A DNA stretch of 64,000 bases. Source: Halorubrum lacusprofundi ATCC 49239 (GTDB lineage Archaea; Halobacteriota; Halobacteria; Halobacteriales; Haloferacaceae). Location of the stretch: positions 310,001-374,000 of the forward strand of contig NC_012030.1 of assembly GCF_000022205.1 (NCBI RefSeq), in the 5' to 3' direction. Below, piece after piece: positions 48,474-58,299 of this stretch. The notes below the pieces were generated by a model. That model saw only the letters and a program-made list of their open reading frames with translations. It made no database searches and was not told where the DNA came from. The translations under genes and the position numbers were made by a program. Positions within the stretch are counted from its first letter, which is position 1. Each line of letters starts with the position of its first letter.

Positions 48474-49800
48474 AGATAGTCCCTTGGCGGTTCAAGACGC
48501 GAATGCGTCTTCAGCGATTTCTGAGACAGCCATCGAGACGTTTGATTTGGGAACGTACATCGGTGCTAAACTGACCGTTAACAACGAACCATACGGGACG
48601 ATTTGCTTCGCCGATAAAGAAGAACGAGGCACTACGTTCAGTGATGCTGAAACACACTTCGTGGAACTGCTGGCTCATCTGGCCAGAAACGCGATTGAAC
48701 GACGGACTTACGAACAGGAACTCGAAGAGCGTGAAGCTCGTCTTGATGAACGAGAAGAAGAGCAGCGGGCCCTCATCGATGCCAGTTTCGATCTAGTGTT
48801 CCGTATCGATACTGACGGACAGTTCACGTTTATATCAGATACTGCAGAAGATCTCTTGGGCTACACACCAGAGGAACTCGTTGATCGCCCGTTTAGCTTG
48901 TTACTCCCAGATAACGCCTCCGTTGAGCTAGCAACAGAGACCTACGAACAAGCATTAGCTGGTCAGTCCGTCGAAGAAGAATATCTTGTCGTTGAATCCA
49001 AGACAGGCGACCAAGTCGTCTTAGATGTTCGAAAGGTCCCAATCTACGAGAGCACCGTTCCGAAAGAAAACCGAACAACCGCTGATATCGTCGGTGTTCA
49101 AGGGGCTGCAAAAGCAGCAACTGAACGGTTTCACCGCGAACGACTGAACCACGTTCTGAATCGTGTCCTCAGACATAACCTCCGGAACGATATGAACGTC
49201 ATCGGCGGATTTTCAGAGGTCCTCGAAAAACGGTTGTCTGGCGAGAACGCGGAGCTGGCCGAGCGAATTAACAGGACAAGCGACCGACTGTCACAGCTCT
49301 CTGAGTCGACTCGCAAGCTAAGTGAGAATATGGACCTCGCTCCTGAGCTGGAGCCCATGGATATCACACCCATGGTGGAGCGTGCGGCCAGCCAAATCAC
49401 CGAGCGATATCCCGACGCAGATATCACGGTGAAAATGCCCAGCAAGATAGTGGCGCAGAGTACCCTCAGTTTGGAAACGGCTGTCTGGGAATTACTCGAT
49501 AATGCCGCTAAGCACGCGGGAGACTATCCAGAGGTGTCAGTCGAAGTAACGACGATAGAAGATCGGGTTGCAATACGGATTTTTGACGACGGCCCCGGGT
49601 TGCCGCCCAGCGAGCGGTCGGTACTGACAACTGGTGAAGAGACGCCGCTCGTTCATGGCCAAGGACTGGGATTGTGGCTCGTCTACTGGATTATTGAGGG
49701 CCTGAACGGCGATCTGCAGCTACACAATGACGATCCTAGAACGTGTATTGAGCTCCGACTCCATGCTGGTGAAGTGCCTTCAGAATCCTCTGGTGAATAG
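48474..49800 (+). pseudogene. GAF-PAS sensor histidine kinase, N-terminus lost
   Basis: In frame from the IS6-type end (DSPLAVQDANASS). It contains the second half of a GAF domain (YIGAKLTVNNEPYGTICFADKE), a linker coiled coil, a PAS domain (ASFDLVFRIDTDGQFTFISD), the H-box RVLRHNLRNDMNVIGGFSE and a HATPase domain (ELLDNAAKHA, FDDGPGLP, GLGLWLVYWI). Kinase core complete, input region truncated. A TTG at 48484 could start a shortened protein. Confidence 0.82.
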
Positions 49801-49820
49801 GGTCTGGAGTTGATAACGCA

Positions 49821-51542
49821 ATGACTACACTTCAGACAGCCACCAGTCAATTGCAAGCGTCACTCCCGGTGTTTGAGTTGTACATTGTCGTTTTCGTAGC
49901 TGCCGCAGTAATCTGCTTTGCTAGCATCTTCCGCACCAAGCAGATCAACCAACACGATACGCGGAACGGGTTGATCGCACTCCTTGCAACAAGTGGAGCC
50001 TGGGCTCTTCTTCAAGTCGCCTATCTCATCGCTCCAACACCGGATCTCAAATATGTCTTCTACTTGGTCGGTCTTGTTGTTGGCCTTGCCACTGTCGGCC
50101 CGTGGCTCTACTTTTGTTCAGCCTACACGGGACGGTCGCTCCATCACAACACTACCTATCAGCAAGTCGCTGTTGGAGTCTATCTCGGCATCGTTGCCGT
50201 CAAGCTCACGAACCCGATCCACGGGCTGTACTTCACGTCGATGATGGTCGACCAGCCGTTTACCCACCTCATGATCAATCACGGCATCCTCCACTGGCTG
50301 GCGATGGGGGTAGCCTACGGGCTGGCGGTCGTCGGCATTTTCATGTTGTTCGAACTCTTCACCCAGGTCGACTACGATACCCGACCGTTCGTCGCACTCA
50401 TTGGGTTAACGGCCCTGCCAGTCATCCTCGATATTTTAGGAGCTATTAGCAACTCGTTTGTCAACATCGGCTACTCTGCTCTTGGTGTCGCCGTCTTTGC
50501 GGTCGGTGTGCTGTTCATCTATACGGACCGCTTCGGGACTATTCAGTTGGCTGGTCAGTACGATGATCCCGTGATCGTCCTTGACGATGATGATGAGATC
50601 CGTGATTTCAATCGGAGCGCGGCAAGACTATTTCCAGCACTCGAAGGCCGTCTTGATGAACCGCTTGCCGAAGTCTGCCCGGAGCTCGCAGCCACGACAC
50701 GGAATAGAGAAGTCTATCAATATACCAACTGCGACGAGACACAGTACTTCCGACCAACGAGAAACTCCTTTAGTGCAAACAACGTCCAGCTCGGGTTGCT
50801 GCTTGTGTTGAGTGACGTGACCGATGAAGAACGCTACAGACGGCGGCTCGAAGCCCAAAACGACCGTCTTGAACAGTTCACTGGTATGGTTTCCCACGAC
50901 CTCCGGAACCCGCTCAACGTCGCCCAAGGTAATAGTGAGATCATCTATGAACTCCTTGACGCCACGAAAACTGACGACGGGTACGAACCGTTGTCTGATG
51001 AGACCCTTGATACAGTCGTTACCTCGGCGAAGACCCTATCCAACACTCTTGATCGAATGGAACGCTTGATCGATGACTTGCTCGTATTGGCCCGACAGGG
51101 CCAAGCAATCGATAGCCGTGAGGTGGTGTCACTGGCAGCCATCGTTGAGAACTGTTGGGAGATGGTCGACCACAAGAACGCGGCGCTGGTCGTTGACGAT
51201 GACCTTACTTTCGCAGTCGATCCTGACCGTCTCCAACAACTCTTTGAGAACCTGTTTCGCAACGCCATCGAACACGGGGGTGACGACGTGACGATCCGGG
51301 TCGGTGCTCTCGAAAATAATGGTTTCTACGTCGAAGACGACGGCCCGGGCATCCCCGAGGAAAAACGCGAAGCCGTCTTCGATTCTGGGTTTACAACGAA
51401 CCGCGACGGAACCGGCTTCGGGCTCGCAATCGTCAAGGAAATTGTTGAGGCCCACGGCTGGACTGTCTCGGTGGCTGACAGCGACGAAGGGGGTGCACGC
51501 TTTGAGGTAACGGACATCGAGACCAAGCACTCAGACGAATAA
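49821..51542 (+). CDS. 7TM-type sensor histidine kinase
   Basis: 573 residues. Seven hydrophobic helices occupy about residues 15-235 (histidine-kinase N-terminal 7TM region), then a short PAS-like domain (VIVLDDDDEIRDFNRSA), HisKA (FTGMVSHDLRNPLNVAQG, phosphorylated His) and a HATPase domain (LFRNAIEHGG, EDDGPGIP, GTGFGLAIVKEI). Membrane sensor of unknown signal. Starts 20 bp after the truncated kinase gene. Confidence 0.9.
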   Translation: MTTLQTATSQLQASLPVFELYIVVFVAAAVICFASIFRTKQINQHDTRNGLIALLATSGAWALLQVAYLIAPTPDLKYVFYLVGLVVGLATVGPWLYFCSAYTGRSLHHNTTYQQVAVGVYLGIVAVKLTNPIHGLYFTSMMVDQPFTHLMINHGILHWLAMGVAYGLAVVGIFMLFELFTQVDYDTRPFVALIGLTALPVILDILGAISNSFVNIGYSALGVAVFAVGVLFIYTDRFGTIQLAGQYDDPVIVLDDDDEIRDFNRSAARLFPALEGRLDEPLAEVCPELAATTRNREVYQYTNCDETQYFRPTRNSFSANNVQLGLLLVLSDVTDEERYRRRLEAQNDRLEQFTGMVSHDLRNPLNVAQGNSEIIYELLDATKTDDGYEPLSDETLDTVVTSAKTLSNTLDRMERLIDDLLVLARQGQAIDSREVVSLAAIVENCWEMVDHKNAALVVDDDLTFAVDPDRLQQLFENLFRNAIEHGGDDVTIRVGALENNGFYVEDDGPGIPEEKREAVFDSGFTTNRDGTGFGLAIVKEIVEAHGWTVSVADSDEGGARFEVTDIETKHSDE

Positions 51543-51846
51543 TGGACTCACTCATCTACCGACTAACCTGGATTGCTATACTTAGTCTCTAAGTAGAGCA
51601 ATCTGTTCTGCTGGTCTCGTTCTCTTTCTGTTGGTGATGTGTGTGTCGACCTCAACCGATCACCTCGCTTGTCAAGTGGCTTTGTTTCCAACGTTAGTAC
51701 TATCTACTAACGAGAGTTGTTCGTCAGCCAGATTGGCTCTGATTGGCTGTCGACCATATGCATAAGCAGATATCACAATCGACGAAACTGTCCCGTAGCT
51801 ATCGCCACCGAAAGACACAGTATTCTGTGCTCACATAGTATTCTGT
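51543..51846. other. Intergenic region with hairpin and toxin-antitoxin promoter
   Basis: 304 bp without a gene. CGTTAGTA/TACTAACG at 51692-51712 is a perfect 8-bp hairpin with a 5-base loop. The vapB operator repeats are at the right end. Confidence 0.45.
51819..51846 (+). promoter_or_regulatory. Direct repeats before vapB (probable autoregulatory operator)
   Basis: AGTATTCTGT is present at 51819-51828 and 51837-51846, ending immediately before the vapB ATG; the first copy is also inside CACAG...CTGTG dyad symmetry. Ribbon-helix-helix antitoxins bind such repeats. Confidence 0.5.
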
Positions 51847-52077
51847 ATGCCGACTATCACTGTCAACGTCGATGATGAACTCAAAGAGCGGATGGAGAAC
51901 CACCCTGAGATCAATTGGAGTGAGGTAACTCGACAAGCAATCTCTGAGAAAATCAAGAAGCTTGAATTGATGGATGAGCTCACAGTAGATAGTGAACTAG
52001 GAGATGAGGATGTGGATGAAATAGCTGCGAAAATCAACGGCAGCGCACGCCAGCGCCTTGAAGAAGAGTCGGAGTAG
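51847..52077 (+). CDS. Ribbon-helix-helix antitoxin (VapB-like)
   Basis: 76 residues. PTITVNVDDELKERMENHPEINWSEVTRQAI is the RHH strand-helix-helix pattern; the C-terminus is helical and acidic for toxin binding. Eight bp before the PIN toxin gene. Confidence 0.8.
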   Translation: MPTITVNVDDELKERMENHPEINWSEVTRQAISEKIKKLELMDELTVDSELGDEDVDEIAAKINGSARQRLEEESE

Positions 52078-52085
52078 ACTACCGA

Positions 52086-52502
52086 ATGAAACTGGTTGTA
52101 GATGCGAATGTCGTTATCTCAGCTCTCATCTCAGATTCAAAAACACGGGAACTCATCGTTACGCTAGAGCCTGATCTTCTGACGCCAGAAGTTGTTCACG
52201 ATGAGATAGAACGCTACGAGGATCTCATCGTCGAGAAGTCAGGAATGGACCTAGACCGGGTACGACAGTTTATCGATCTACTGTTTGATCATATTGAGAC
52301 AGTGCCCGCAAGCGAATTCTATCAGCATATCGATCAGGCCGATAGTGCAATTGGTGAGGCTGATCCAGATGATGTTCTGTATGTTGCTTGTGCTCTTGGC
52401 TGTGAAGCAGCAATTTGGAGTGATGATTCAGATTTCAACGAACAGGACCTCGTCTCGGTGTTTACCACCGGTGAGGTTATTGGGTCGTTTGACACTGTCT
52501 GA
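52086..52502 (+). CDS. PIN-domain toxin (VapC-like)
   Basis: 138 residues. KLVVDANVVISALISDSKTRE carries the first Asp, EVVHDEIERYEDLI the Glu, and ADPDDVLYVACAL plus SDDSDF the distal acidic residues. Forms a type II toxin-antitoxin pair with the upstream RHH gene; a ribonuclease by family. Confidence 0.85.
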   Translation: MKLVVDANVVISALISDSKTRELIVTLEPDLLTPEVVHDEIERYEDLIVEKSGMDLDRVRQFIDLLFDHIETVPASEFYQHIDQADSAIGEADPDDVLYVACALGCEAAIWSDDSDFNEQDLVSVFTTGEVIGSFDTV

Positions 52503-52862
52503 GTAGAGAGTTCGTATGTAGAGCGATTTCTCTGAGCCTGAACTAATATCAGTCACAGGTGGGTGCTGTCGACCGGAGTTTCGAACTACTAGGCAATACT
52601 TTAAGTCACTCCATCTCACAAGCTAAGCCAACAGCTAAGGAAAATAAATAACCGAGAAGGCAGCTGGTTGGACACCTACTGCTTCTTCTCGGATGAATAT
52701 AAGCGTTTGCCTTCAGTGAGCCACTGCTGTATCTCTCACTACGTGTTGTGTGAGGAACATAGTGCAACTGCAACAGATATGTCAAAATACACAAGATCAA
52801 CGGTAGAAACCGACGTTAATCTCACCACAAGCCGATAGTTATGACTCACCAGAATTGTTCCA
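52503..52862. other. Intergenic region before the stem-loop cluster
   Basis: No gene, repeat or RNA recognised in these 360 bases. Confidence 0.4.
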
Positions 52863-53068
52863 AACGAAAATCCGGGGCCAAAGTTCCTACGCTCGATCCC
52901 GGATTTCGTTTCGTAGTATCCCGAAGCGGATCAGTGGATATGATCCTACGAGGAGCGTGTGACGGTATGCTCCTACCAGTAAGGTCGACGTTCGGGTTCA
53001 AATTCCTTTCGGCCCTTACTGGTTGTAGGTCGATCTCCACAGAGTCCGCTTCACCATACGGCGGGCTC
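52863..53068 (+). ncRNA. Cluster of five consecutive stem-loops before the 1002-aa gene
   Basis: Inverted repeats follow each other: 52863-52910 (AACGAAA..TCCGGG with CCCGGATTTCGTT), 52928-52946 (GGATC/GATCC), 52951-52974 (AGGAGC/GCTCCT), 52975-53023 (ACCAGTAAGG/CCTTACTGGT, perfect 10 bp) and 53042-53068 (GAGTCCGC/GCGGGCTC), the last ending one base before the ATG at 53070. It could be a structured 5' leader, a separate RNA, or DNA hairpins at a replication origin. The RNA class given is provisional. Confidence 0.45.
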
Positions 53069-53069
53069 C

Positions 53070-56000
53070 ATGCACTCAGAACCCAATAATCAAGATCGAC
53101 ACCCCGATATTCGGCAGGTTGCGCCTGATGGATCACTTTCGACAGCTGGCATCCTTGTCAGTGATGTCTCTCCAAGAATTACTGAGTGGGTTCCAGGGCT
53201 GCTCGACGAACTCCTCCCAAGCAGTGTTCGAACTCTTCGAGAATACATTGCTCACACTGATCCAGGAATCCTCTCGGACGGGCGATACGGTTCGCTGGTG
53301 GGCAAAATGCAGGCCGATACCTTGGGGGTCACGCATCGAGAATGGGGGTCGACGACCGACACGTGGAGTGATGATGAGGCTGAAGCCGTCGAATACCTCC
53401 ATTCGCTATTTAATCGCGCTGTCAAGTACCACGATCAGTCGACCGACGAACTATCGAACTACCACCAGCAGCGTGAGAAAAATATCGACACTGCACTGAC
53501 CAAGATCGGGACTGGCAAAGGTCCACTCAACGGTGGCCTCGAAGCACTCGCTAAAGGCCCCGTTGCACTTCACAGTGAGTTCGACGAGGCTCCACAGCCC
53601 ATTACGCTCATCCTCGATGGGCAGTCCTGGACGGACCTCGACGACCGGTCAACTGGTGTACGGGCTCTCGCTGCAATTGCAGTCCTCGGGTCAGCCTTCG
53701 ATGTTCGTCTCGTTATTTCGCCTGGGCTAGACCAGCATCTCCGTCGACGGTATTCTACGTGGTACGATACACATCTGGGTCTTACTGAGAGTGCTGATAG
53801 GTCCACACAAGAAACAGTGGCTACGGCTGGTCGCTCATCAGCGACGACCCGTCGACGCGCGTGGGAAGTACTGCAGGAGCTCCCAGAAGACTCTGGACGT
53901 CTCCGGTTGCTTGGGAATCTCCCAGTCGACGGCTCACGCGACTATCGGGACCTCAAACAAGACGACGAAATCGGCGTCACACCGGGGACTGTTGGCCGCT
54001 ACGTCCTTGACCTCGAAGAGTTGGGTCTCGCCTCTATTGACCGCTCTGGACAGTACAACAGTGCCTCTCTCACGTCGCTTGGCCAGCTTGCTGTCGAGGA
54101 GTTTCTGACCGCTGATTACCGGACGGTCCACCCCTCCCAGTCGAGATTGCAGACGGCTCTTACGCCGACCCCTCAGTCCGATGCAGGTACAGTGTATAGA
54201 GCGCAAGCAAGCACGGAAGGAGGGGAGGGGACACCTCCGACAGCAACCGCCGAGGAGTGGATGGCCGCAACGGGCTCCCCCACCAACGGCGACAGCTACG
54301 TCCAGTGGCTCAACGGCCCCTCTGAGATCCTCGACGCATGGGGAATGCACCACCGATACGCCGCTGGCCGCCGAAATCGCGGAGTAAACCTCGTTGACGA
54401 CCGGCTCGCGAAGTTTGACGACGGTCGCATCTCCTATCTCAGTTGTTTCGACGACGATCTGCTCGTTATGTCTCAGTGGGGTGGCCCTCTCCCAACACTG
54501 GGACGTATTGCGGGAGCCTTACTGAGCGATAAAGCACTGAGTAAGATACTGACTCCATCTGCCCTTGGCAGCGAGTTCGAGGCAATCGACGATGGTGTCG
54601 TCGACAAACTCGATCAAAAGGTAGGCGATATCATCCGTTGGGGTCACCAGATCGGCTGGTTTAGCGAAGACGAGGAACAATACGATGATTGGAGAGAACG
54701 TATCGGCACCGTTCGAAGCCTTTGTCTCGAAAAAGTCGGTGAGCTCACCAACAGCGACGATATCGAAGCTCGGAAAGAACTGTTTCGAGATCTCCAGGGG
54801 TTGATTGCTTCGGCAACACAGCTCTACTACGCTATCGGCGTCGACGTAACGATCAACATCCGAATGCCGGACACAGGGATGCTGATTCGGGATGAGAAAC
54901 GCCTGAATGACTTTCTGAATTTCACTCGGTACACCGTCCCCAAACAGTCTGTCTACGGGATCCACTCGGGATACCGAATGCTCCTGGAAGATCGCGAAGA
55001 GAAGCTGAAAAAGCGACTGTCGTACGATGTCGATAGTTCCGACCCAGCGATGCATCTGACCGCCTCATGGGTGTTTTCGGGACCAACAATGACGGATCTC
55101 AAACCACAAATTGAGAAGGCAATCGAACAGGAAGCAAGCGAGATCCGAGAGGCTATTGCCGATGGAACGGAGGCGGCACCGGTGATGGAGATCCCCGTCC
55201 AGATCTCGAACACCTATACTGCTACCCGAGAGCTCGTCGAAGAATTTGCGACGGCGAAAGGCTACGAGGTCTCCCATCGGGGTGATATCCATGAGCGAAA
55301 CGACGACTTAGAGCGTCTGGTTCGGCTGTTCCTCCGGGTGTTAGGGACTGCTGATCGGCCACACCGGGCTTGTCCATCGGATGTCGCCGAAGCCATGTTG
55401 CATATCGCTCGGTCGACTCAGAGCTTCGATTTCATCAGTATTCGGGACATCGCCTACGGGCTGTCACAACTGCCAGCAGAGCGGTTACTGCCCGATCTGC
55501 CGCCGACAGCGACGAAACTGCTGAAAACACTGCTGGATGCAGACGAGCCGATGCGACGCTCCAAAATTATTGAGGCCGCTGGGATCTCTGGGAGTAGCTA
55601 CGACCGGTATATCAACGAGCTCGCAGCGTGGGACATCATTGAGCCGACCGAATCTGAGGGTCGACGGCGGTGGGAAGGGCACTTAGAGACATGGTGGAGT
55701 CCCCAGAGTCATCGCGAAGAACCGTTTGGAGAACCAGAGCCAGATACGGCAATCATCGACGCAGAGTTCGCCCGTGATGTAGGGAGCCGAGTACTGTGCC
55801 ACTACATAACGCACTATGATCTCCCCGAGTTAGAAGAGGTGTATATGAGTGGACTCTGTCCGATAGCTCCAGACGATGATATCGAGGCGTTGTTCGGACG
55901 GCATCGTCGGTTATCACGGTGGTGGGCGTTCCTGTGGGGGGCGTATGCAGATGAAGACGAGATCGCGAACGCTGAAGCTGTGACAGGATCGGAGACTGCA

Positions 56001-56078
56001 GTTCGGATTGGACAGTTGCCGGGCTCGGTGGAGGATTCACAACAGAGCCTCGGTGAGTGTAAATCTGTGTCGACCTAG
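53070..56078 (+). CDS. Large helix-turn-helix protein of unknown function (1002 aa)
   Basis: No enzymatic motif was recognised. Residues about 185-245 (ITLILDGQSWTDLDDRS, AAIAVLGSAFDVRLVISP) look like an alpha/beta domain. Two winged-helix-like regions are visible: about 290-345 (DLKQDDEIGVTPGTVGRYVLD, LEELGLASID) and about 820-870 (LLKTLLDADEPMRRSKIIEA, AGISGSSYDRYINELAAWDI). Cytoplasmic, acidic. Size, HTH pairs, stem-loops just upstream and a plasmid-like neighbourhood suggest a replication, partition or large regulatory protein of a mobile replicon, but this is inference. Confidence 0.6.
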   Translation: MHSEPNNQDRHPDIRQVAPDGSLSTAGILVSDVSPRITEWVPGLLDELLPSSVRTLREYIAHTDPGILSDGRYGSLVGKMQADTLGVTHREWGSTTDTWSDDEAEAVEYLHSLFNRAVKYHDQSTDELSNYHQQREKNIDTALTKIGTGKGPLNGGLEALAKGPVALHSEFDEAPQPITLILDGQSWTDLDDRSTGVRALAAIAVLGSAFDVRLVISPGLDQHLRRRYSTWYDTHLGLTESADRSTQETVATAGRSSATTRRRAWEVLQELPEDSGRLRLLGNLPVDGSRDYRDLKQDDEIGVTPGTVGRYVLDLEELGLASIDRSGQYNSASLTSLGQLAVEEFLTADYRTVHPSQSRLQTALTPTPQSDAGTVYRAQASTEGGEGTPPTATAEEWMAATGSPTNGDSYVQWLNGPSEILDAWGMHHRYAAGRRNRGVNLVDDRLAKFDDGRISYLSCFDDDLLVMSQWGGPLPTLGRIAGALLSDKALSKILTPSALGSEFEAIDDGVVDKLDQKVGDIIRWGHQIGWFSEDEEQYDDWRERIGTVRSLCLEKVGELTNSDDIEARKELFRDLQGLIASATQLYYAIGVDVTINIRMPDTGMLIRDEKRLNDFLNFTRYTVPKQSVYGIHSGYRMLLEDREEKLKKRLSYDVDSSDPAMHLTASWVFSGPTMTDLKPQIEKAIEQEASEIREAIADGTEAAPVMEIPVQISNTYTATRELVEEFATAKGYEVSHRGDIHERNDDLERLVRLFLRVLGTADRPHRACPSDVAEAMLHIARSTQSFDFISIRDIAYGLSQLPAERLLPDLPPTATKLLKTLLDADEPMRRSKIIEAAGISGSSYDRYINELAAWDIIEPTESEGRRRWEGHLETWWSPQSHREEPFGEPEPDTAIIDAEFARDVGSRVLCHYITHYDLPELEEVYMSGLCPIAPDDDIEALFGRHRRLSRWWAFLWGAYADEDEIANAEAVTGSETAVRIGQLPGSVEDSQQSLGECKSVST

Positions 56079-56114
56079 CAATAGTGATTAGTGAATACAG
56101 ACGGACATTGAGGT

Positions 56115-56216
56115 ATGGGACGAAAGAAACTCCTGATGGTTGTGACAATGGCGGCAATTATGGCTACGCTCTACATCCGAAAATCTGGCACGACGGAGAT
56201 TGAGAGCGCCGAATAA
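56115..56216 (+). CDS. Small hydrophobic protein (33 aa)
   Basis: MGRKKLLMVVTMAAIMATLY followed by a polar tail: one short hydrophobic segment after a basic start, like a single-pass membrane microprotein. ATG start, 36 bp after the large gene. Support is limited to composition and position. Confidence 0.4.
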   Translation: MGRKKLLMVVTMAAIMATLYIRKSGTTEIESAE

Positions 56217-56802
56217 GACTCACGAGCAGCAGTTTCTCTCTGTAAATTTTGTTGTAATTGCCTTTGACCAATGATTTTTAGTTAGAAAATAGACTAGTAG
56301 CAAGTGGTTGATCCACCGGCCCTGATGGATCGACCACCTCTGGGGTATCCCGCCGTCTCGGACCCTTTCACCACCTCCGGGCTTTCGACCTCGTAGAGAT
56401 CCTACCAATATCTGATCCTAATTTAGGCTATTTGTTTGCTATTTGTGTTCTTTGACTCTCGAATGTACTGTACTGCGCTACATAATCCGTCATTCTATTT
56501 GTGATAAGCGTATATCCACTGGCTTTATGAGATTCACTGAAAGATTTATATGCCAGTGTCCTCATGGTTATGGTAATGAGTGTCAAGGGGGTGTCGGTCT
56601 GAATTACGGCTATAGTGAGGGTCGACGCTGGCGTTTGGAGCCATTGTCGACCCTTTGGCAGTAATTGCATAGGGTAGTACAACTTCTCATCACGCCTTAC
56701 CACAGTACCCGGCTCCAGATCGGCCCTGATTGACCCAAGCCGTTCCCATCACCGGCTTGTGGTCTGCTTTCTCATGTTCACCACTCCTTGCTGAGAGGGT
56801 TT
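56217..56802. other. Non-coding region with hairpins and a possible small RNA
   Basis: GTGGTTGATCC (56304-56314) pairs with GGATCGACCAC (56327-56337), an 11-bp stem with one G-T pair. Further on, TTTATATG at 56545-56552 looks like a TATA box, and 56618-56654 forms a perfect 9-bp stem AGGGTCGAC/GTCGACCCT. No open frame of significance follows the promoter, so a short RNA starting near 56575 is possible. Confidence 0.4.
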
Positions 56803-57780
56803 TCAGTCGACTTCGCTTGCAGAGCTAAAACTGGTGAGTTCGTCGATACGGGCTTCGAGCTCTTCAATTTCGTCTTGGAGTTGGTCAGTCTCTGGGTTGT
56901 CAGCAGCAGCGAGTTGATCTTTGAGGCCCTGGAGGCGGGATTCTTTACGCTCTTCGTCGACATCGGCTTTGCGGACGTACTGGCTTTCGTTGATCTCGTA
57001 GAGATCCGATTCAGAGAGGTCGGTGACTTCGAGTGCCTCGTCGACTTTGGAGCTGTCGACGGTGGTAACACGTTCGCGATCAATACCTTGGTCTTCGAGT
57101 AGTTCGATGACGGTCTGGTCGTCTTTGAGGGTTCGATTGCGTCGACTGGTGCGCTGAACAGAGCCATACTGACCATGGACGGGTTGATCGTGGTGGAGGC
57201 GGTCGAGGAGAAGCGAGCGAACGTTCTGGCGGAGATCGTCAGCATTGCGCTGAACATCCGAGCAGAGCGTATAGAGATTGACCAGCTCAGAGGTTTCCAT
57301 CGTTTCGAGGTCGGTCGGCTCATAGCGTTCGAGGGCATCGATCAAGAGCAACGAATCCGAGTAGAGTGGGAGGTCGGGTTCCTCACGGACGGTTTTGTGG
57401 TCTTGGTTTTCGACAGTAAGTGAGGCGTCGACGAGCGAGGAGGGGGTAGGTGAATCGGTGTTTTTCAGCACACCCTCGCGTTGGTCGATCTCGAAGCGTG
57501 GATGTACAGAGATGATGGTAGCGTAGGGTTCGGCATCAGCTGGGAGACGATCAAGATCAAAGGGCTGTGGGGACTCAGAGATCCGTTGATAGAGAGTCTC
57601 GAATTGGTCCCGTTTGAGTGGAATAGTAGTGTCTTGCTCACGGTAGGAGATGAGGAGTCGATGTTCTTGGACGTCTTGGAGGCGGAATGGCTTTTCAGAC
57701 AGTGGGGTATGGAAGGACGTATCGGGTGGCACCTCGTCTAGTTCGTCGAGAATCGTGTGCCAGGTGACGGAGAATGGCAT
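56803..57780 (-). CDS. Hypothetical coiled-coil protein (325 aa)
   Basis: The N-terminal 100 residues are mixed (FRLQDVQEHRLLISYREQD, YATIISVHPRFEID). The middle has a helical segment with YTLCSDVQRNADDLRQNVRS, and the C-terminal 60 residues form a coiled coil (LQGLKDQLAAADNPET, LQDEIEELEARIDELT). No membrane segment. Family not recognised. Codon use and acidity match neighbours. Its coiled coil suggests oligomerisation. Confidence 0.6.
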   Translation of the reverse strand: MPFSVTWHTILDELDEVPPDTSFHTPLSEKPFRLQDVQEHRLLISYREQDTTIPLKRDQFETLYQRISESPQPFDLDRLPADAEPYATIISVHPRFEIDQREGVLKNTDSPTPSSLVDASLTVENQDHKTVREEPDLPLYSDSLLLIDALERYEPTDLETMETSELVNLYTLCSDVQRNADDLRQNVRSLLLDRLHHDQPVHGQYGSVQRTSRRNRTLKDDQTVIELLEDQGIDRERVTTVDSSKVDEALEVTDLSESDLYEINESQYVRKADVDEERKESRLQGLKDQLAAADNPETDQLQDEIEELEARIDELTSFSSASEVD

Positions 57781-58088
57781 ATGAATACGTTAGCTTCGGG
57801 AGACAAAATGCTAGTGTCGACTGTATCCTGTTGTATTCTTGTGTAATGTTGCCAACCATTATTGTTTCTGGAGTGAATATTCCAAGTTGCGCTCCGTCTT
57901 GGAGGGCCGGAGCGTCAGCGGGGACCCACCCAACGATCAAGCCGTGACCTACACTCCGTCATTGTGTAGGTCTCACGGATTTTGCGGTGTATTTTGTGTG
58001 GTTCACTCACTGCTTGGACGACGTGGCGGATGACAGTAGCGTGAACAGTCATGTATCTTTATGTTGTGTTGCTGTCTCACAGTGTGAT
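57781..58088. other. Intergenic region with two adjacent hairpins
   Basis: CGCTCCG/CGGAGCG (57890-57896, 57908-57914) and GACCTACA/TGTAGGTC (57946-57953, 57965-57972) are perfect short stems lying side by side between divergent genes. No open frame with support. Confidence 0.4.
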
Positions 58089-58238
58089 ATGAGGGTACCA
58101 CAGCTCAGCACTTTGTTTGGTGGTCGACGAGATCAGACCTACTCTGAGTGTCGGAGATGTGGGTCGACGGTGGAGTCGGGAACGACAGTCTGTCCAGTGT
58201 GTGAACAGCAGTCGGTTGCTGAATATGTTGTGAGTTAG
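58089..58238 (+). CDS. Zinc-ribbon microprotein (49 aa)
   Basis: MRVPQLSTLFGGRR followed by CRRCGSTV and CPVCEQQS: two CxxC knuckles 14 residues apart, enough for one zinc ribbon. Such small zinc finger proteins are frequent in haloarchaea; role unknown. Confidence 0.6.
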   Translation: MRVPQLSTLFGGRRDQTYSECRRCGSTVESGTTVCPVCEQQSVAEYVVS

Positions 58239-58299
58239 GGATCGATTCTCTCGACAGTCTCAAGTTCCTTGTTATCGCAGTGCTTATTACGAACTCTCA

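Noticed and set aside
52921-53020. tRNA-like sequence (GGGTTCAAATTCC and an AGTGGATAT D-loop-like stretch)
   Set aside because: The T-stem and acceptor stem do not pair and the conserved G53-C61 pair is missing; the segment is better explained by the stem-loop cluster.
52841-53136. Short ORFs on both strands over the stem-loop cluster (82 and 96 aa)
   Set aside because: They overlap the inverted repeats and the start of the 1002-aa gene, and their composition does not look coding.
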